Source: Lotus japonicus
Lineage: Eukaryota; Streptophyta; Magnoliopsida; Fabales; Fabaceae
Length of the DNA stretch: 64,000 bases
Direction of reading: 5' to 3'
Assembly (NCBI RefSeq): GCF_012489685.1
Contig: NC_080043.1
Coordinates: 67,387,920-67,451,919 of the forward strand
A program made the position numbers and the translations under genes. The notes under the pieces were generated by a model. It was not told the DNA's origin and did no database searches. It saw only the letters and a program-made list of their open reading frames with translations. Position 1 is the first letter of the stretch; each line of letters starts with the position of its first letter. Shown here one piece after another: positions 1 to 11,580 of the stretch.

Positions 1-1132
1 TGTTTGTATATATAGGACGGTCAAATCCATGCAGCTGCCAATTTGAAGGAACTGTCCAATGTTGAGGAAAGTAATTAGACATGGATGAAAATATCACCAC
101 TCATGAGGATAAAAAGTTACAAATCAATTCAAATACAAAGTATATCACAGCACTTCACTACCACAACAAATACTATATAGAAAAGCAAATTATAGAGAAC
201 TTGCTAAGGAAATCAAATCAAACACTATAGTTGCGACATTGTGCACTTACCGGGCAAAGCACTCCACTCTGAATCATGGAACTCACTTTCATAAAACTCA
301 GTAGGGACATTGTTGGGATTGGAAGCAAGGAAAAATTTCCAATATCCAGACAAGGACTTAACAAAAGGCAAGTCTTTGACCCAAAATGCAGCACTATCAA
401 GAGCTCCATTAACAGCATCATCATTCCAAACAGCAGACTGGGAAACCAGAAAATCCACTTTGTTGCGTTGATACCAAAATTTAAGAGATCCTACAGATAT
501 CACAAAACTCCAGATTATTTACATAAAAAATAGGAAACAAATATTGCAAACAATTTTAAAAACAAATTTCAAAATCCTTAAAATTTTAAATTTACAGACT
601 TGTTTTACAATTTTCACTCAGTAATCACGTATCTCCAAAACCACAGTCACTGGTTTGGTCCTATGTAATTGCAATTAACCATTGGTTCAGTTTCTACCTA
701 CACTTCAGACAGGCCAATATTATACATCCACACTTCATTTAGCTGCAGACATTTCCCCTCACAAAATAAAATGAAAGGTGATCCTAATGCATAGAATTGA
801 AAAGAAAAAAAAAAAAGACAATTTTCTTCCAAAAAACATGAATTTAGAATCCAACCAATGACTATTCCTATTAAATCAACCCAAAATAAAAAACTGCCAC
901 AGAAACAAAACCCAGAAGACAAACAAATCAAAAATCAAAACTTATTGATGCAAAAGCATGAAAAGAACGTGTGTGATCGTGAAAGACCTTCAACAGATTC
1001 ATGGCAATGCAAGGAAACATGTGGGTCCCTTTTTCTCCATTTGATGAAAGAAGGGTCCTCCCACACCTTGTAACCATTCTGTGAAGCAAGGAGGATTGGC
1101 CCAGCCACAGAAGAAGAAGAAGAAGCCACCAT
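1..1132 (-). CDS. LacZ-type beta-galactosidase (glycoside hydrolase family 2), 5' exons, partial
   Basis: Three minus-strand exons with consensus splice sites join in one frame: 988-1132 (starts MVASSSSS), 251-490 and 1-51, which runs off the window. Donors are GTCTTT (987) and GTAAGT (250); acceptors end at 491 and 52. The roughly 145 residues contain WEDPSFIKWRKRDPHVSL, YWYQRN-type FWYQRNKVD, SAVWNDDA, KSLSGYWKFFLA and NWQLHGFDRPIYTN, the N-terminal start of the jelly-roll sugar-binding domain of plant LacZ-like GH2 enzymes. The family hydrolyses beta-galactosides; the catalytic TIM barrel would lie left of position 1. Full proteins are about 1,100 residues, so only about one eighth is seen. 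The family and exons are read from the sequence; cellular location is not decidable, although the Ser-rich start could belong to a short transit-like leader. No break is seen. Confidence 0.88.
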
Positions 1133-1519
1133 CGCTGATAGTGGAAGGTGAAGCTCTCACTCAGTGTTTGGATGGAACAAAGGGAAATGAAGAGGTTCGG
1201 TTTTTTTATTGAAAGAAGGATCAGTCAAACGTTGAAGTGCATGAATGATGTTGGTGTTAAATCGAGTGGAAGTGTCACATTTGTCGCGGTTTATTGGGTT
1301 GTGATGGTGGCGGTCTTCACTTAGTGGAGGGTAACATAATGAACTTGCCACGACTCGTCGTTTTGGAAACCGGGATGGAATTTTGTTTTTTAACTTTTTT
1401 TTGAAATTTTGTTTTTTAACTTGAAAAAACCATTGTTAGAAATAATTAAATGTATAAATAAAACAAAGATTCATCGTATCCTTTTCTAGCACTCATTTGA
1501 GAATTGTATTGGAGGAAAA
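1133..1519 (-). other. 5' UTR and upstream region of the GH2 gene
   Basis: Bases upstream of the GH2 start codon. The first 70 or so are purine-rich on the plus strand and probably 5' UTR. From about 1370 the sequence becomes AT-rich. I see no convincing TATA box or other element in the correct orientation. Confidence 0.35.
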
Positions 1520-1631
1520 TACCATAATAATTTTAGGTTGTCTAAATGACTCATGATAAAGTTTGGGTTAAATAACTAATCATCCAATCACATTGGAGAT
1601 AAATGAGTTGGAAATAAATTAATAAATAAAA
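1520..1631. mobile_element. Left arm of a foldback MITE split by a MULE
   Basis: The arm (core ACCAATCATCCAATCACATT-like, here with TAACTAATCATCC) is the inverse complement of 8746-8850 with roughly 90% match by eye, from GGTTGTCTAAATGA to GAGTTGGAA. The two arms are separated by the 7.1-kb element 1632-8736. Bases 1623-1631 (TAAATAAAA) are the left copy of that element's 9-bp target duplication. Confidence 0.65.
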
Positions 1632-2646
1632 GGCTAAAAAGCATTTTTTGCCCCTGATGTTTCAAGTTTGTGCAAATTCTGCCCCTACTCTATTTTTGTC
1701 GATGTTTCTACCCTTCATCTTTTCAAACAGTGCACCGCATACCCCTCCGTCAGTCAAACGTTAAAAAACTAACGGAATGAGCTGATTTGACTTTTTATTT
1801 TAATATTTTTTGGACCTGTCACGTGGAAATTACAAGTGACATTGGAAAAAGGGGACATGGGAGATTCAAACTCAAGACCTGTAAGTAGCAAAACATGCAT
1901 TTAACCAGTTCAGTTACGTATGTGTTTGGATTAGTGTTAGAAGAATTGGATCTGGCTAGAATTTGATCTAGCTGAATTGGATCTGGTAAACGTAAGTTTG
2001 AGTGACGTGATTTATGTTTGGATACAGTTACAAAAACGTGATTCTAGTAAGAGAATTTTGTTTGGATATCTTTGATTAGAATTGCTTTTGAACGTGTAAT
2101 GACCAAAAGGGGTTTAAATATTTTACAAGAGTGATTAATTAGTATTTAATTTTCAATATTTTACACAATATATTAAATAATATTTTATAACAAATATGAT
2201 ATCTATAAATTTGAAAAAAAAAAGCATATATGATCATAAAACATTGACGTTAATAAAACTGAGTCATGACATGAAAAAAATTGAAAGTTTTACAATATCA
2301 CATTAGACTAGTGTTTTTTTACCCGCGCGTTGCACGGGGAATACGTCTATTGTATTTGATACGTCAATTAATACCTTGATTATTAAAAATATATTAAACA
2401 ATGGATGAAATAGAAGACTCAGAAATGCTAAGCAAAGTTGACATAAAGACTTCTGTTGTAAGCCTTGTTGAGATCAACAGGAACTCGTTTTACATTCTTC
2501 GTGAATATGAAGACAATAACACAAATCATAGATATAAGAAATTAGCAACAAATTAATCTTAAAAAAAATAAATGTGATAGTAGCACAAATTAGGATTGTG
2601 TAAGATAAATCATAAAGTATGACATTATTGTGTTTATTCCAACTAA

Positions 2647-3000
2647 GTAGGGATGACAATGGGTAGGGTACTATAGAACCATCCTCATACCTGCGTTTTA
2701 AAAAATTACATGTTCCCGTCCCCATACTCGCGTGGGTAGCAACTCGATGCTCTCCACCTTTAGACAATTCAATGTCATTACAGGAAGCTCTTCATCTTTG
2801 CCAAAATCTAAATGTAGGGATGGCAGTGGGTCTCGGACCCATAGGGTTTCGGGCCCATATGGTACCCGCAAAAAATACCAACTATGGGTAGGGTAAAAAA
2901 CCGCTAAATGGGTATGAGGTTGGGTATAGGTAATTACCCGCAAAAAGTAGTGGGTATGAGTGCGGGTATGAGCATTATAGTACCCAACTGGCTCATACCC
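2647..3000. repeat. Degenerate GGGTACCC-rich repeat
   Basis: Interspersed GGGTA, GGGTACCCG, ATGGGTATGAG and GGGATGGCA motifs form imperfect palindromes. Related sequence occurs at 42240-42430 and 46500-46650. It is probably a decayed transposon family; class not determined. ORFs across it are not coding. Confidence 0.4.
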
Positions 3001-3501
3001 GCACACATATGTTATTATTATTATTATTATTATTATTTGGTAATATATTAACAAATTAACTTAAGCTATAGCTTTCAAACTCACTCTTTTTAAAAAAAGT
3101 TAGGGACATTAATTCTTAGTGACGTGTCATTCTTACGTTAATTCTCATAAAAAAATTCAACGTGTCATTCTCAGGTTAATTCTCATAAAAAAATACATTT
3201 TTAAATTTTAGATTTGATTAGGATTTAGGTTGTTTTTTTCTTGATTTTATCTTAATTTATTTTTGATTTATTTTTAGAGTATTCATTAATTTTATGGTAT
3301 TTTTATTGAATTTTTTAAATAGAGATAATATCTATTTAAATAGAGATAGGTTTAGATATATTTAGTTTCTTTTTATCTCTTTGTTAGATTAATAATAAAC
3401 TAAATCTTAACAGATATTCAACAGAGTCCTTATATATCTTTGGCTTCTATGCATTTTCAGGGGTTAAATAACATGTGTGATTTTTTCTCCTTGATTTGTA
3501 G

Positions 3502-3616
3502 GTTGAAGAAAGTATTCGTAATGACAGTGTTAATCCCGTGGCAGAGCGGTGTGATTACCTTTGAGACTCACGATATGGCTCAGGTTGGTGCTACGATCTA
3601 TGATGAAAAATTTGAT
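3502..3616 (+). other. Exon-like scrap inside the Helitron, unknown origin
   Basis: A 115-bp GC-richer block lies between a good acceptor (TTGATTTGTAG) and a donor (GTATGT). One frame is open (contains GVITFETHDMAQVGATIYDE) but I do not recognise the protein. It may be a captured gene piece. Confidence 0.25.
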
Positions 3617-3929
3617 GTATGTATTCTCATCATTTATTACTTTTTCCCTTTTTTTTAGATTTATGGTTCTGGAAAGTGACATCATTTTCTCTTCTTATTT
3701 TCAATTTTTTTTGATGGCTCAAAGACATGTCAAGGTTGATAACCAAAACACAGGTTCTTGCTGAAATGCTTTACTACTCTTGCTATTTTATTTTGTTAAG
3801 CCAGAGAAACAGATTGGAATTGATATATCATTCATCTTTTGAAAACCATCACCAAAATAAAATTTCAGTTTCCCTTCTACTAAGCATTTCATCAGACACA
3901 AAAAATAAAAGGGAAAAAAATTAAGTTAC

Positions 3930-4079
3930 CTCTTTGCCATTGTCGTTGAGGAGGATTGTGGGAAAGCGAGAGGTAGAGGTCCTTCTTCAGAGAAGGAGAT
4001 TATGCTGTTGAGCCTCCTCTGGCGGTAATCATCTTCCCTGTCGATGATCCTATGCAACTTGCGAAAACCCAAATCAGCA
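3930..4079 (-). pseudogene. SF3B1 (SF3b155)-like N-terminal exon fragment captured by the Helitron
   Basis: On the minus strand, LGFRKLHRIIDREDDYRQRR and the following LNSIIS resemble the N-terminal region of the plant U2 snRNP subunit SF3B1, where a RIIDREDDYRxRRLN stretch is followed by an ISP motif. The similarity stops after LNSIIS, and the remaining residues to the donor at 3929 (GTAACT) look unrelated. Upstream the frame is closed by TAG within about three codons. It lies in the same orientation as the Helitron. The intact protein binds the intron branch-site region in the spliceosome; this scrap of about 26 matching residues cannot do so. Identification is from memory of the family motif and would need a protein search. 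Confidence 0.5.
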
Positions 4080-6226
4080 CTGTTCTATAGCCCTTTACTT
4101 CTTCATAGGTGGTAATGGACAGTTAAAATTACTTAAAACAAAAGACCTAGGAAGGAAATCTAACTTAATTCTTAAGGTTGCACCCCAACAAAATCCAGCA
4201 ATGACCACATCAACTTAAATAGTAATTGGACTTTGAAGAGAAAAATATATGTTCAGATAACTTTTGAGATCTAGGAAAATAAAGTTTTTAACTTTTAATT
4301 GTATTTCAAACTGATAATGCCCATCAAGCAATCAGGAGAAGCCTTTCAAGCAAACATCCTGTTATTAGAAAACCATGCTCCCTCATGTTTACAATGGTGT
4401 CATCATGTAGCAGGCTGACATAGATAAAACATAAGTATCTAGTGCAGTTATCTTGGTAATGAAGGAATATGTATAATTGGCTGACTGACTATTCCTGTTT
4501 CATGAGGATTATATTAGAGTGATAGATAATTCCTTCTTTTAGAATTAGGACTTGGGGTTGTGTCTTAACTTAGTAGACAGAATCATAGAATTTATTTCTC
4601 ATTGTATTTTTCTTAAAAATATATTCTAATTTTTTTATGGTAATTAAAGTCTAAGGATACTTGAAAACACCAACAAAAAATCAAGAAATAAATCACCTTA
4701 ATCCTAATCAAATCTAAAATTAAAAAAGATACTAACTAAAGATAGATAAAAACTACCAAAATCTAGCAAATCACAATAAAAACTCATAAAATTATGAATT
4801 AAATAAAAATCCGAAAATTCAATAAAATACCATAAAAATTAATTAATACTCTAAAAATAAATTAAAAATAAAATAAAAGACCAACAGATAAAATCAAGAA
4901 ATGAACAACTTAAATCAATAATAAGATAAATTAAGATAAAATAATGAAATAAACAACCTAAATCCTAATCAAATCTAAAATTTAAAAATGTACTAAATAA
5001 ATATAGATAAAAACTATCAAAATCTTGCAAATCACAATAAAAACTCATAAAATCCTAAATTAATTAAAAATCCGAAAATTCAATAAAAATACCATAAAAA
5101 TTAATTAATACTCTATAAATAAATAAAAAATAAATTAAGATAAAATCAAGGAATACACAACCTAAATCTAAATTTAAAAATATATTTTTTTTATGAGAAA
5201 TAACCTGAGAATGACACGTGGAATTTTTTTTATGAGAATTAACGTGGGAATGACACGTCATTAAGAATTAACGTGAGAACGACACGTCACTAAATCAGCC
5301 TGATAGCAATAGGATTTGGCAATTCCAAATTAACACTAACCTATAGGTATTCAGTTGTAGAAGAATCCCACCCAAACTATGAAAAAATCTAAATTGCAAG
5401 GTGAAATGAATCACACTACTTTTCCACATACCTCGATTAATTAAAAAATATATATTTTCTATTGTTTTATATGCACAATATTTTTTTATTGATCTCAAGT
5501 TAATTATATTCTCATAAAAAATACCTTTTTAAATTTTAGATTTGATTAGGATTTAGATTGTTTATTTCTTGATTTTATCTTAATTTATTTTTGATTTATT
5601 TCTAGAGTATTAATTAAATTTTATGGTATTTTTAGTGAATTTTTCTGATTTTTATTTTATATGCACAATATTTTTTTTATTGATCTCACCTCGCTTATGT
5701 TAGTCACTAAGACTATGTTTGTATAAATGTTCACATACATTCAAATGCACCTATATCTCAATCTTTGTTAGTAGTACATGCCTCAAATTAAAGTACGTAC
5801 TTATGACCATTAACCTTAAGATTTGGATAACACACTGCAGTAAGATCTGGTTAGCCTAATTCATAAGCTTACAACATCAAAGAAACTTTTAATCCCCCCT
5901 TAAAAAGTGAGAACAGATGGAAAACAATTCACCTTTCATGACCAGTGAGAACAGATAAATATTGAAATAATATACATAACAATGAAAAAAAAATAAATGG
6001 GATGTTCATCTATCAATGTTAATTTTTTTTTTATCAACAAACACATTAATACATGAACATTACAAAACAATAATAATGAAACATAGAATGGGTTAAAACA
6101 TGCTTTGGCGAACAAAAGACACTTCTAGAACTACATGAAAGAATCATTAAAATTGAAGAAGAAGGACTACCAGAGATATGAGAAAAATGATATGCCTTTG
6201 ACTTTTGAGTGATAACAATTCTTAGT

Positions 6227-6466
6227 CTACAAAGCCACAAAGCATTGTTTTTTACATACCTGGAACAAAGAGGCTGAAGCAAGAAGTGAGAAACTCGTTT
6301 TTGAGTTTGAAGAACATGCACTCTCAAATCTCAATTGTGATTTCCCTTGGTAACCATAAAAAAAATTCTCAATTGTGATGGGGGATAAATTTATAATGAA
6401 AAATTTAATTGAAGTGAGTGAAGGTCCATGTTGTTTTTGAAGCATATATGATTTGAGGTTTGCCAT
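6227..6466 (-). other. Exon-like ORF inside the Helitron, unknown
   Basis: A 79-codon minus-strand ORF starts after a purine-rich leader (MANLKSYMLQKQ) and crosses a possible donor (CCAG|GTATGT near 6260). No family is recognised. It could be another captured exon or chance. Confidence 0.2.
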
Positions 6467-7260
6467 GGTTGAGATGAAGAAGGGAGAAATAGAGAAAATT
6501 GTGTGAGTATTTAGAGATAGAGAACGTATGAAGGTTTTTTTGCTCTACTAACCCTTTTTATTTTCTAATATAGATTGATATTGATACTCTATATAAAAAA
6601 CAATATTTTTTAGGAAGATTTTTTTAACAGAAACTATCTAACAAAGATACATAAAAACAAACAACCTAAATTCTAATCAAATCTAAAATTTAAAAAGGTA
6701 CTAAATAAATATAGATAAAAACTATCAAAATTTAGCAAATCACAATAAAAACTCATAAAATTCTGAATTAATTAAAAATCCGAAAATTCAATAAAAATAC
6801 CATAAAAATTAATTAATGCTCTAAAAATAAATTAAAAATAAATTAAGATTAAATCAAGAAATAAACAACCTAAATCCTAATCAAATCTAAAATTTAATGT
6901 GGCAAATTGGGCCAAGGTGGAAAAGCTGATGTGTAAATTATTAAATGAGAATTAATAGGTGGAAAAGCTGACGTGTAAATAATTAAGTGAGAATTAATCT
7001 GGGAGCGACACGTCACTAATTTGGCCTGTGAGAGCGACACGTCATGCTAGAAGTTGTTCTTTTCTAATATATATAGATTAGATGAAAATATGAAAGGCTG
7101 ATGATGGTTTTTTTTGTAATAGATGATGGTTATCACTTGCTTCTGGACTTGGCCCATCTGAGTTTCTTTTGCCCCAGCAAGTTTATTATTACTTTAAGTT
7201 TTATATATATGGCCCCACACAATAAAACCCTAATAGACTAATTATCCTTTCTTCTCCTAA

Positions 7261-8169
7261 GGCTATGTTTGGATTGATGGAACATAACGGAACGGAGCGG
7301 AATGGAATATAATGGAATGGAATGGAGCGGAACGGAATGGAATAAAAGTCTCCTTCCATTGTTTGGGTATTTTAGGATGGAACGGAGCAAAGTTACTACT
7401 CCATTGTTTGGATAATGAACGGAGCAGAATAAGTTACAAATTTTTTAGTACCATATTACCCTTACTTTCTTTCTTGGAGCATTAGCTAGTCTTGTTTTCA
7501 AATTCTGACATGTCTAAAAAATGTAACGGGATATCATGAATGGAGAAAACATTAATAAAAAATACCAGAAACCCAAATCTAACACAAAACGCTAATTTTT
7601 TTTTTTACGAGATGCTTCAGCTTCCAATAAAAATTACAAATTGATTGCATATACCTACAAAAGCCTGTGTTTGAAATAATATTTAACAAAACATATTGAA
7701 TAATGCAGCAAGGAATTGAACACGGGAAGGAATTCAACAATGACACAAAGTTAAAAGCAATTATTAGGAACAAACAAGCCAGCAACGCAGCAGATAGAGA
7801 AAGGTTCATTATAAAAAACCAAGACCCATGTAGATGTAGTGATGTAGAAATGCAGCAAAGTGGAAACTGCAACGAAAGAAGCAATAGGGTCTAAATGAGC
7901 GTGAAAGAAACTGGGTAGTAATAAGGGGGTGGTTAAGGAACATATTTGTATTTTTATAATTTTGTTAGATGTCAATAATTTTGCTCCATCCCATTCCTCC
8001 CAAATTGAGGGGGAACAAAAATGGGGGAAAGTAATGGAACATGATGGAGCACATTCCACCGGGCTCCATTCCTTTCCATCAATTTTTAATTAATCCAAAC
8101 AATGGACCTCTTCCTCCATCCCCTCTCTTCCGCTCCATTCCCTCCTCCTCCATCAATCCAAACGAAGCC
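7261..8169. mobile_element. PIF/Harbinger-type (Tourist-like) element, 909 bp
   Basis: Termini GGCTATGTTTGGATTGATGG and the inverse of GGCTTCGTTTGGATTGATGG are flanked by the 3-bp duplication TAA (7258-7260 and 8170-8172), the hallmark of PIF/Harbinger insertion. The interior has GGAATGGAACGG-type subterminal repeats and no transposase. A related 260-bp copy is at 30715-30974. Confidence 0.75.
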
Positions 8170-8736
8170 TAAGTTACATGCGCAACCACCTTCTCCTTCC
8201 TTCTTCCGTTTTTTCTGTTTCTCTGCCATTTATCTCTGTACCATAATGCAAGAAGGGAAGGGGTATAAAGGGAATCAGGATTTCAGATGCTTCTCAGACC
8301 TGGAGAGACGTGATTCCTCTCACGGAGAAGCAACCCTGGGTTGCTTCAGCTAGATCCACGTTCCCTCCTTGAATCGGATCTCAGACGCGAGTAGCCAAAC
8401 ATCAATTTTGCTTCAGTGATCCACGTTACAGCTTCAGATTCGATTTTGAGCCTCAGATCCGCGTTTGAGACGCACAACCAAACACACACTACATACATAA
8501 TTGATATATACATCAAACGAATTTAATTTATATCATTTCCTTGATCATCATCAACTTCATATACTTTTCTTCATCTCTCCAATCCACTCAGGAACCTCTC
8601 CTAAGAAAGCCTGACTGACGGAGGGGTAGACGGTGCACTGTTTGAAAACATGAGGGGTAGAAACGTCGACAAAAATAAAGTAGAGGCATAATTTGCACAA
8701 ACTTGAAATATCAGGGGATAAAAATGTTTTTTAGCC

Positions 8737-8850
8737 TAAATGAAATATAGAAATTCCAACTCACTTATCTTCAATGTGATTGGATGATTGGTTATTTAAC
8801 CCAAACTTTATCATGGGTCATTTAGACAACCCCATCGTAAAATAGTGGTG
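8737..8850. mobile_element. Right arm of the foldback MITE
   Basis: Inverse complement of 1520-1631 (shared AACCAATCATCCAATCACATT in inverse form). It begins with the right TSD copy of the MULE (TAAATGAAA, 8737-8745). Confidence 0.65.
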
Positions 8851-8953
8851 AATTGAAATTGTTCCTTTTAAAAAAAACGCAAGCTAGGGGTTAAAGAAAA
8901 AATCTTGAACTCCAATTCCATACAAATCTCCTTCATTCATTTGATATTTACCG

Positions 8954-9142
8954 AAGAGAAAAAGTATGATGCACTGATGATGTCAATTTTTTTTACACCA
9001 TCTACCAATCAGATTTTAAGGATATGTCACGTCAATTAATGAAATTAAATAAAAAGAGAGATTTTCTCACATCATTGAAATTTGATTGGTTGACGGTGTA
9101 AAAAAACTTGACACCGTTAGTGCATAAAAATTAAACTCTTTA
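8954..9142. mobile_element. Foldback MITE, about 190 bp
   Basis: The two halves are imperfect inverse complements: AAGAGAAAAAGTATGATGCA and GATGTCAATTTTTTTTACAC on the left, GGTGTAAAAAAACTTGACAC and TGCATAAAAATTAAACTCTT on the right. No coding content. The target duplication is not clear. Confidence 0.6.
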
Positions 9143-9829
9143 CAGAAACTCAAAGCTAAAACACTACCTACTGAGTTACACCAAATTTTGATAAGAAAGA
9201 TTGAAACTAAAGAATCAAAAGCTTACAAAAATTAATGAATCCAAGAAGGAAAGCAACCCAAGTTCCTCCCTTCTTTATAACATGGAGGAAGCTCAAGACA
9301 TCAACATCTTTGAACCTTCTAGTACATGGAAGAACATAGCCCCAAATAGCCAATTATTAAGGCTTTCATTAGGGACAATGAAGTGTTTGGTTTAGCAGCA
9401 TCCCTAATGAAGTGTTTAGTTTGGCAGCATTTCTTATGTGCTTGCTGAGAAAGGTAAAACCAATGAGAACAACTAGACTTGAAGTTACTGCAGCCACAAA
9501 AATCCAAAAGATTCTTGGAGTTTCATTCTTAATAGAGAGATATTGGATTTTTAATTAAAAAATTTGATTTTTTATTTAAAATATCAAAATTCAATTGATA
9601 CTTATGCCCAAAGGTTAGAGACTTGGAGATATATGAAAAATATTTGAGCTGGCTTTATAGTTCATATGAAAAGGACCAAGATGATATCTTACCCCTTATA
9701 GTTTTCTTCAATATGTAAGATAGGATTCCATAAAGTAAATATTGAAAAGATAAGAAGAGGTTATAAACTGAATCGACCTGAAAGTTGAAAGTTATAGCAA
9801 CTCATCTTAGTAATTGACCATACATCTTT
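9143..9829. other. Intergenic, nothing recognised
   Basis: AT-rich, with a 64-codon plus-strand ORF at 9201-9395 that matches nothing I know. I see no element termini. Confidence 0.4.
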
Positions 9830-11580
9830 CCTTTCTCTTTACCTTTAAAAGAATCTTTACCTTCAAAAGAATCTTGAGTTGTGGTTGGTTATTTCAACAT
9901 TGCTACATGGATAGCAATCTGTTGGGCCACAAGTGGATAAAACATAGGGGGGTCATCACATTGGGCTAACAAGAGTACTCCACAAGTAGATTGTACACCA
10001 CATATTTCACCCAAAACCTTAAGGCATTAGGTGTATGGGTCCTCTCACTTATAAAATGTTCCTCACTCTTCTAATCATCTAATTTAGGACTTCGTACTCA
10101 CACTTGAATTCCCAACATAATCTCTCAACCATCCGCCTCTCCCACAATCATTCATACAATTTACCATTGAATATTAACGACCGGCCCTCTAGAACAACTT
10201 TCACTACTTACTAAGCCGACACATTGTATAAGGGGAATAAAAGGTTGAAAATCTTCTCTAATAGAAACTTTAATGTCTTGTATTTTTTTAAAAAAAGTTG
10301 TATTCTATAGATGCCCCATTATCCGCTGATATGTGTTGTCTTTACGATAGAAGAAGCATATTTACCACAAGTCTTACCAAGAGCAAAATGAGTGAAACTG
10401 TTCACACATGGATACACGATACGTCCAACAAATACTGACCACACCAAGTCTCCGGATGACCCACAGGTAGCAAAGTTTGGCAATTGACTATTGAACCATC
10501 TTTCGACAACGCACCATAAATGTCAATATAGTCGACACCTTTAACAACCATTAAAGCTACGCCCCAAGTAGCTTGCATGTGATGTAGTTGGGCGTAAAAA
10601 ATAACGTCTGCATTCTGAATCAAACGAACTTTAATATGAGTGGATTTCTTGAAAGCATGAGCACAGGTCCTCAGAGCTACCCCATCATCTTCAATCCTCT
10701 AGTTTTGTCAATGTTGATGGCACACCTAGAAGCGTATGTTTCAACCACTGTACCATATTCGGTACCCCTCACATTTATAAGCCATGTAAAAGGCATCACC
10801 TTCTCAGTTAGTTTCAAAAGCAATGAATTAGTTGTAAACAAAGAATCTTACAATCTAATACATACATTATTTTAAAATATTAAACAAATAAAGTGGAAAC
10901 ATAACATTAAACTATCATTGCGATGAAGTACACAAATTCTTATAAAAAGAAAAAAAATGCCTCGAAGTAAAATTGCATTCTATTGATATTAGATGACCTA
11001 GAAGAACCAAGAGAAATGACAACACTTATATATTTGGCATGACATTTATAATAAGAAAACTGAACTAGCTAATTTGTAGTATGAGGAGGAACAAGAAAAA
11101 AGCTACAAAGAAATAAAAAAAAAAACCACATCTTGTAACTCACTCACAGTCACTACCATACAGACAGAAAAGCATCGAGTCTAGCCTCATTGATCTCAAC
11201 GGAATCCGACCAATCACCAAAACACTGTTAATTTTATCTTCAAATTCACGTTACATGAGTCAATCATAAGAATCGATTTTATTATTTATAGGAACAACAA
11301 TTTATTACTAAATCATATCAAATTCAATAAAAACAAACCAAGAAATTAAACTACAATAGTGCTAATAATAATAATATGCATAACTATTATATTAACAACG
11401 AAGAGGTGACGTGTGATTCAATACCAAATTCCCCCTAAAAACAGATTGTATAAAGAAATAATTTATAAACTAGTGTCCAAAATGACCAATTAATGATGTA
11501 TAAAATCATAAAATGAAAAAAACAGAAGAAAAAAAAACATATAAAAATAGCTTTAAAAACATGACAAGACCTAGATGACG
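9827..11580. repeat. Tandem repeat unit 1, about 1.75 kb
   Basis: Begins CTTTCCTTTCTCTTTACC and contains the protease-like fragment 10390-10830. The distal half (about 10860-11580) is almost identical to 12600-13321; the protease half is clearly more diverged from unit 2. Confidence 0.8.
10390..10830 (-). pseudogene. Trypsin-like (Deg/HtrA-type) serine protease fragment, copy 1
   Basis: Minus-strand reading across frames gives LTEKVMPFTWLINV, GTEYGT, HHMQATWGVALMVVKG, DIYGALSKDGSIVNC and LPVGHPETWCGQYLL. The set, by comparison with better copies, matches the core of plant Deg-like proteases: a TCAH catalytic His region (here damaged), the WDLALL Asp region (Asp replaced, WGVALM) and a GHP motif. 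The region with the Ser (GxSG) is not seen and a stop follows soon after KTTHISG. Several frameshifts. Family assignment is inferred from motif order. Confidence 0.5.

Larger units (their letters stand above)
3196..6905. repeat. Family of about 120-240 bp AT-rich repeats, five copies
   Basis: A unit containing AGATTTGATTAGGATTTAG and GATTTATTTTTAGAGTATT is seen forward at 3196-3312 and 5520-5645 and reversed at about 4685-4925, 4926-5165 and 6655-6905. The two middle reversed copies are in tandem. The repeats fill much of the Helitron and carry no coding signal. Confidence 0.55.
2308..7077 (-). mobile_element. Non-autonomous Helitron, about 4.8 kb
   Basis: Read on the minus strand it starts TCTATATATATTAGAAAAG at 7077 and ends CTAG at 2308-2311. 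About 10 bases before the CTAG lies a GC-rich hairpin (CCCGTGCAACGCGCGGG, 2322-2338). It sits between A and T (7078 and 2307), the classical Helitron target. No Rep/helicase ORF is present. Inside are AT-rich repeats in both orientations, stretches with ACGTGTC motifs and gene scraps, including an SF3B1-like exon fragment. Subterminal Helitron-like sequence recurs inside (about 3100-3190 and 5180-5300), which suggests Helitrons nested in Helitrons. Confidence 0.75.
1632..8736. mobile_element. Mutator-like element (MULE), about 7.1 kb, long TIRs
   Basis: The ends are inverted repeats of about 125 bp: GGCTAAAAAGCATTTTTTGC at 1632 and its inverse ending at 8736, extending inward to the CCGTCAGTC motif at about 1756 and 8612. 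Flanking 9-mers TAAATAAAA (1623-1631) and TAAATGAAA (8737-8745) match at 8 of 9, as expected for Mutator-type insertion. No MULE transposase is seen, so it is non-autonomous. Most of its length is later insertions: a Helitron (2308-7077) and a PIF/Harbinger-type element (7261-8169). Segments 1915-2060 and 8370-8495 (GTGTTTGGAT, GGATCTAGCTGAA) show weak inverse similarity and may be arms of yet another element. The TIR resembles, in layout and first bases, that of the MULE at 31395-32498. Confidence 0.75.

Noticed and set aside
2698..3054. 118-codon minus-strand ORF
   Set aside because: Crosses the GGGTACCC repeat and a TAT/ATT microsatellite; no protein-like features.
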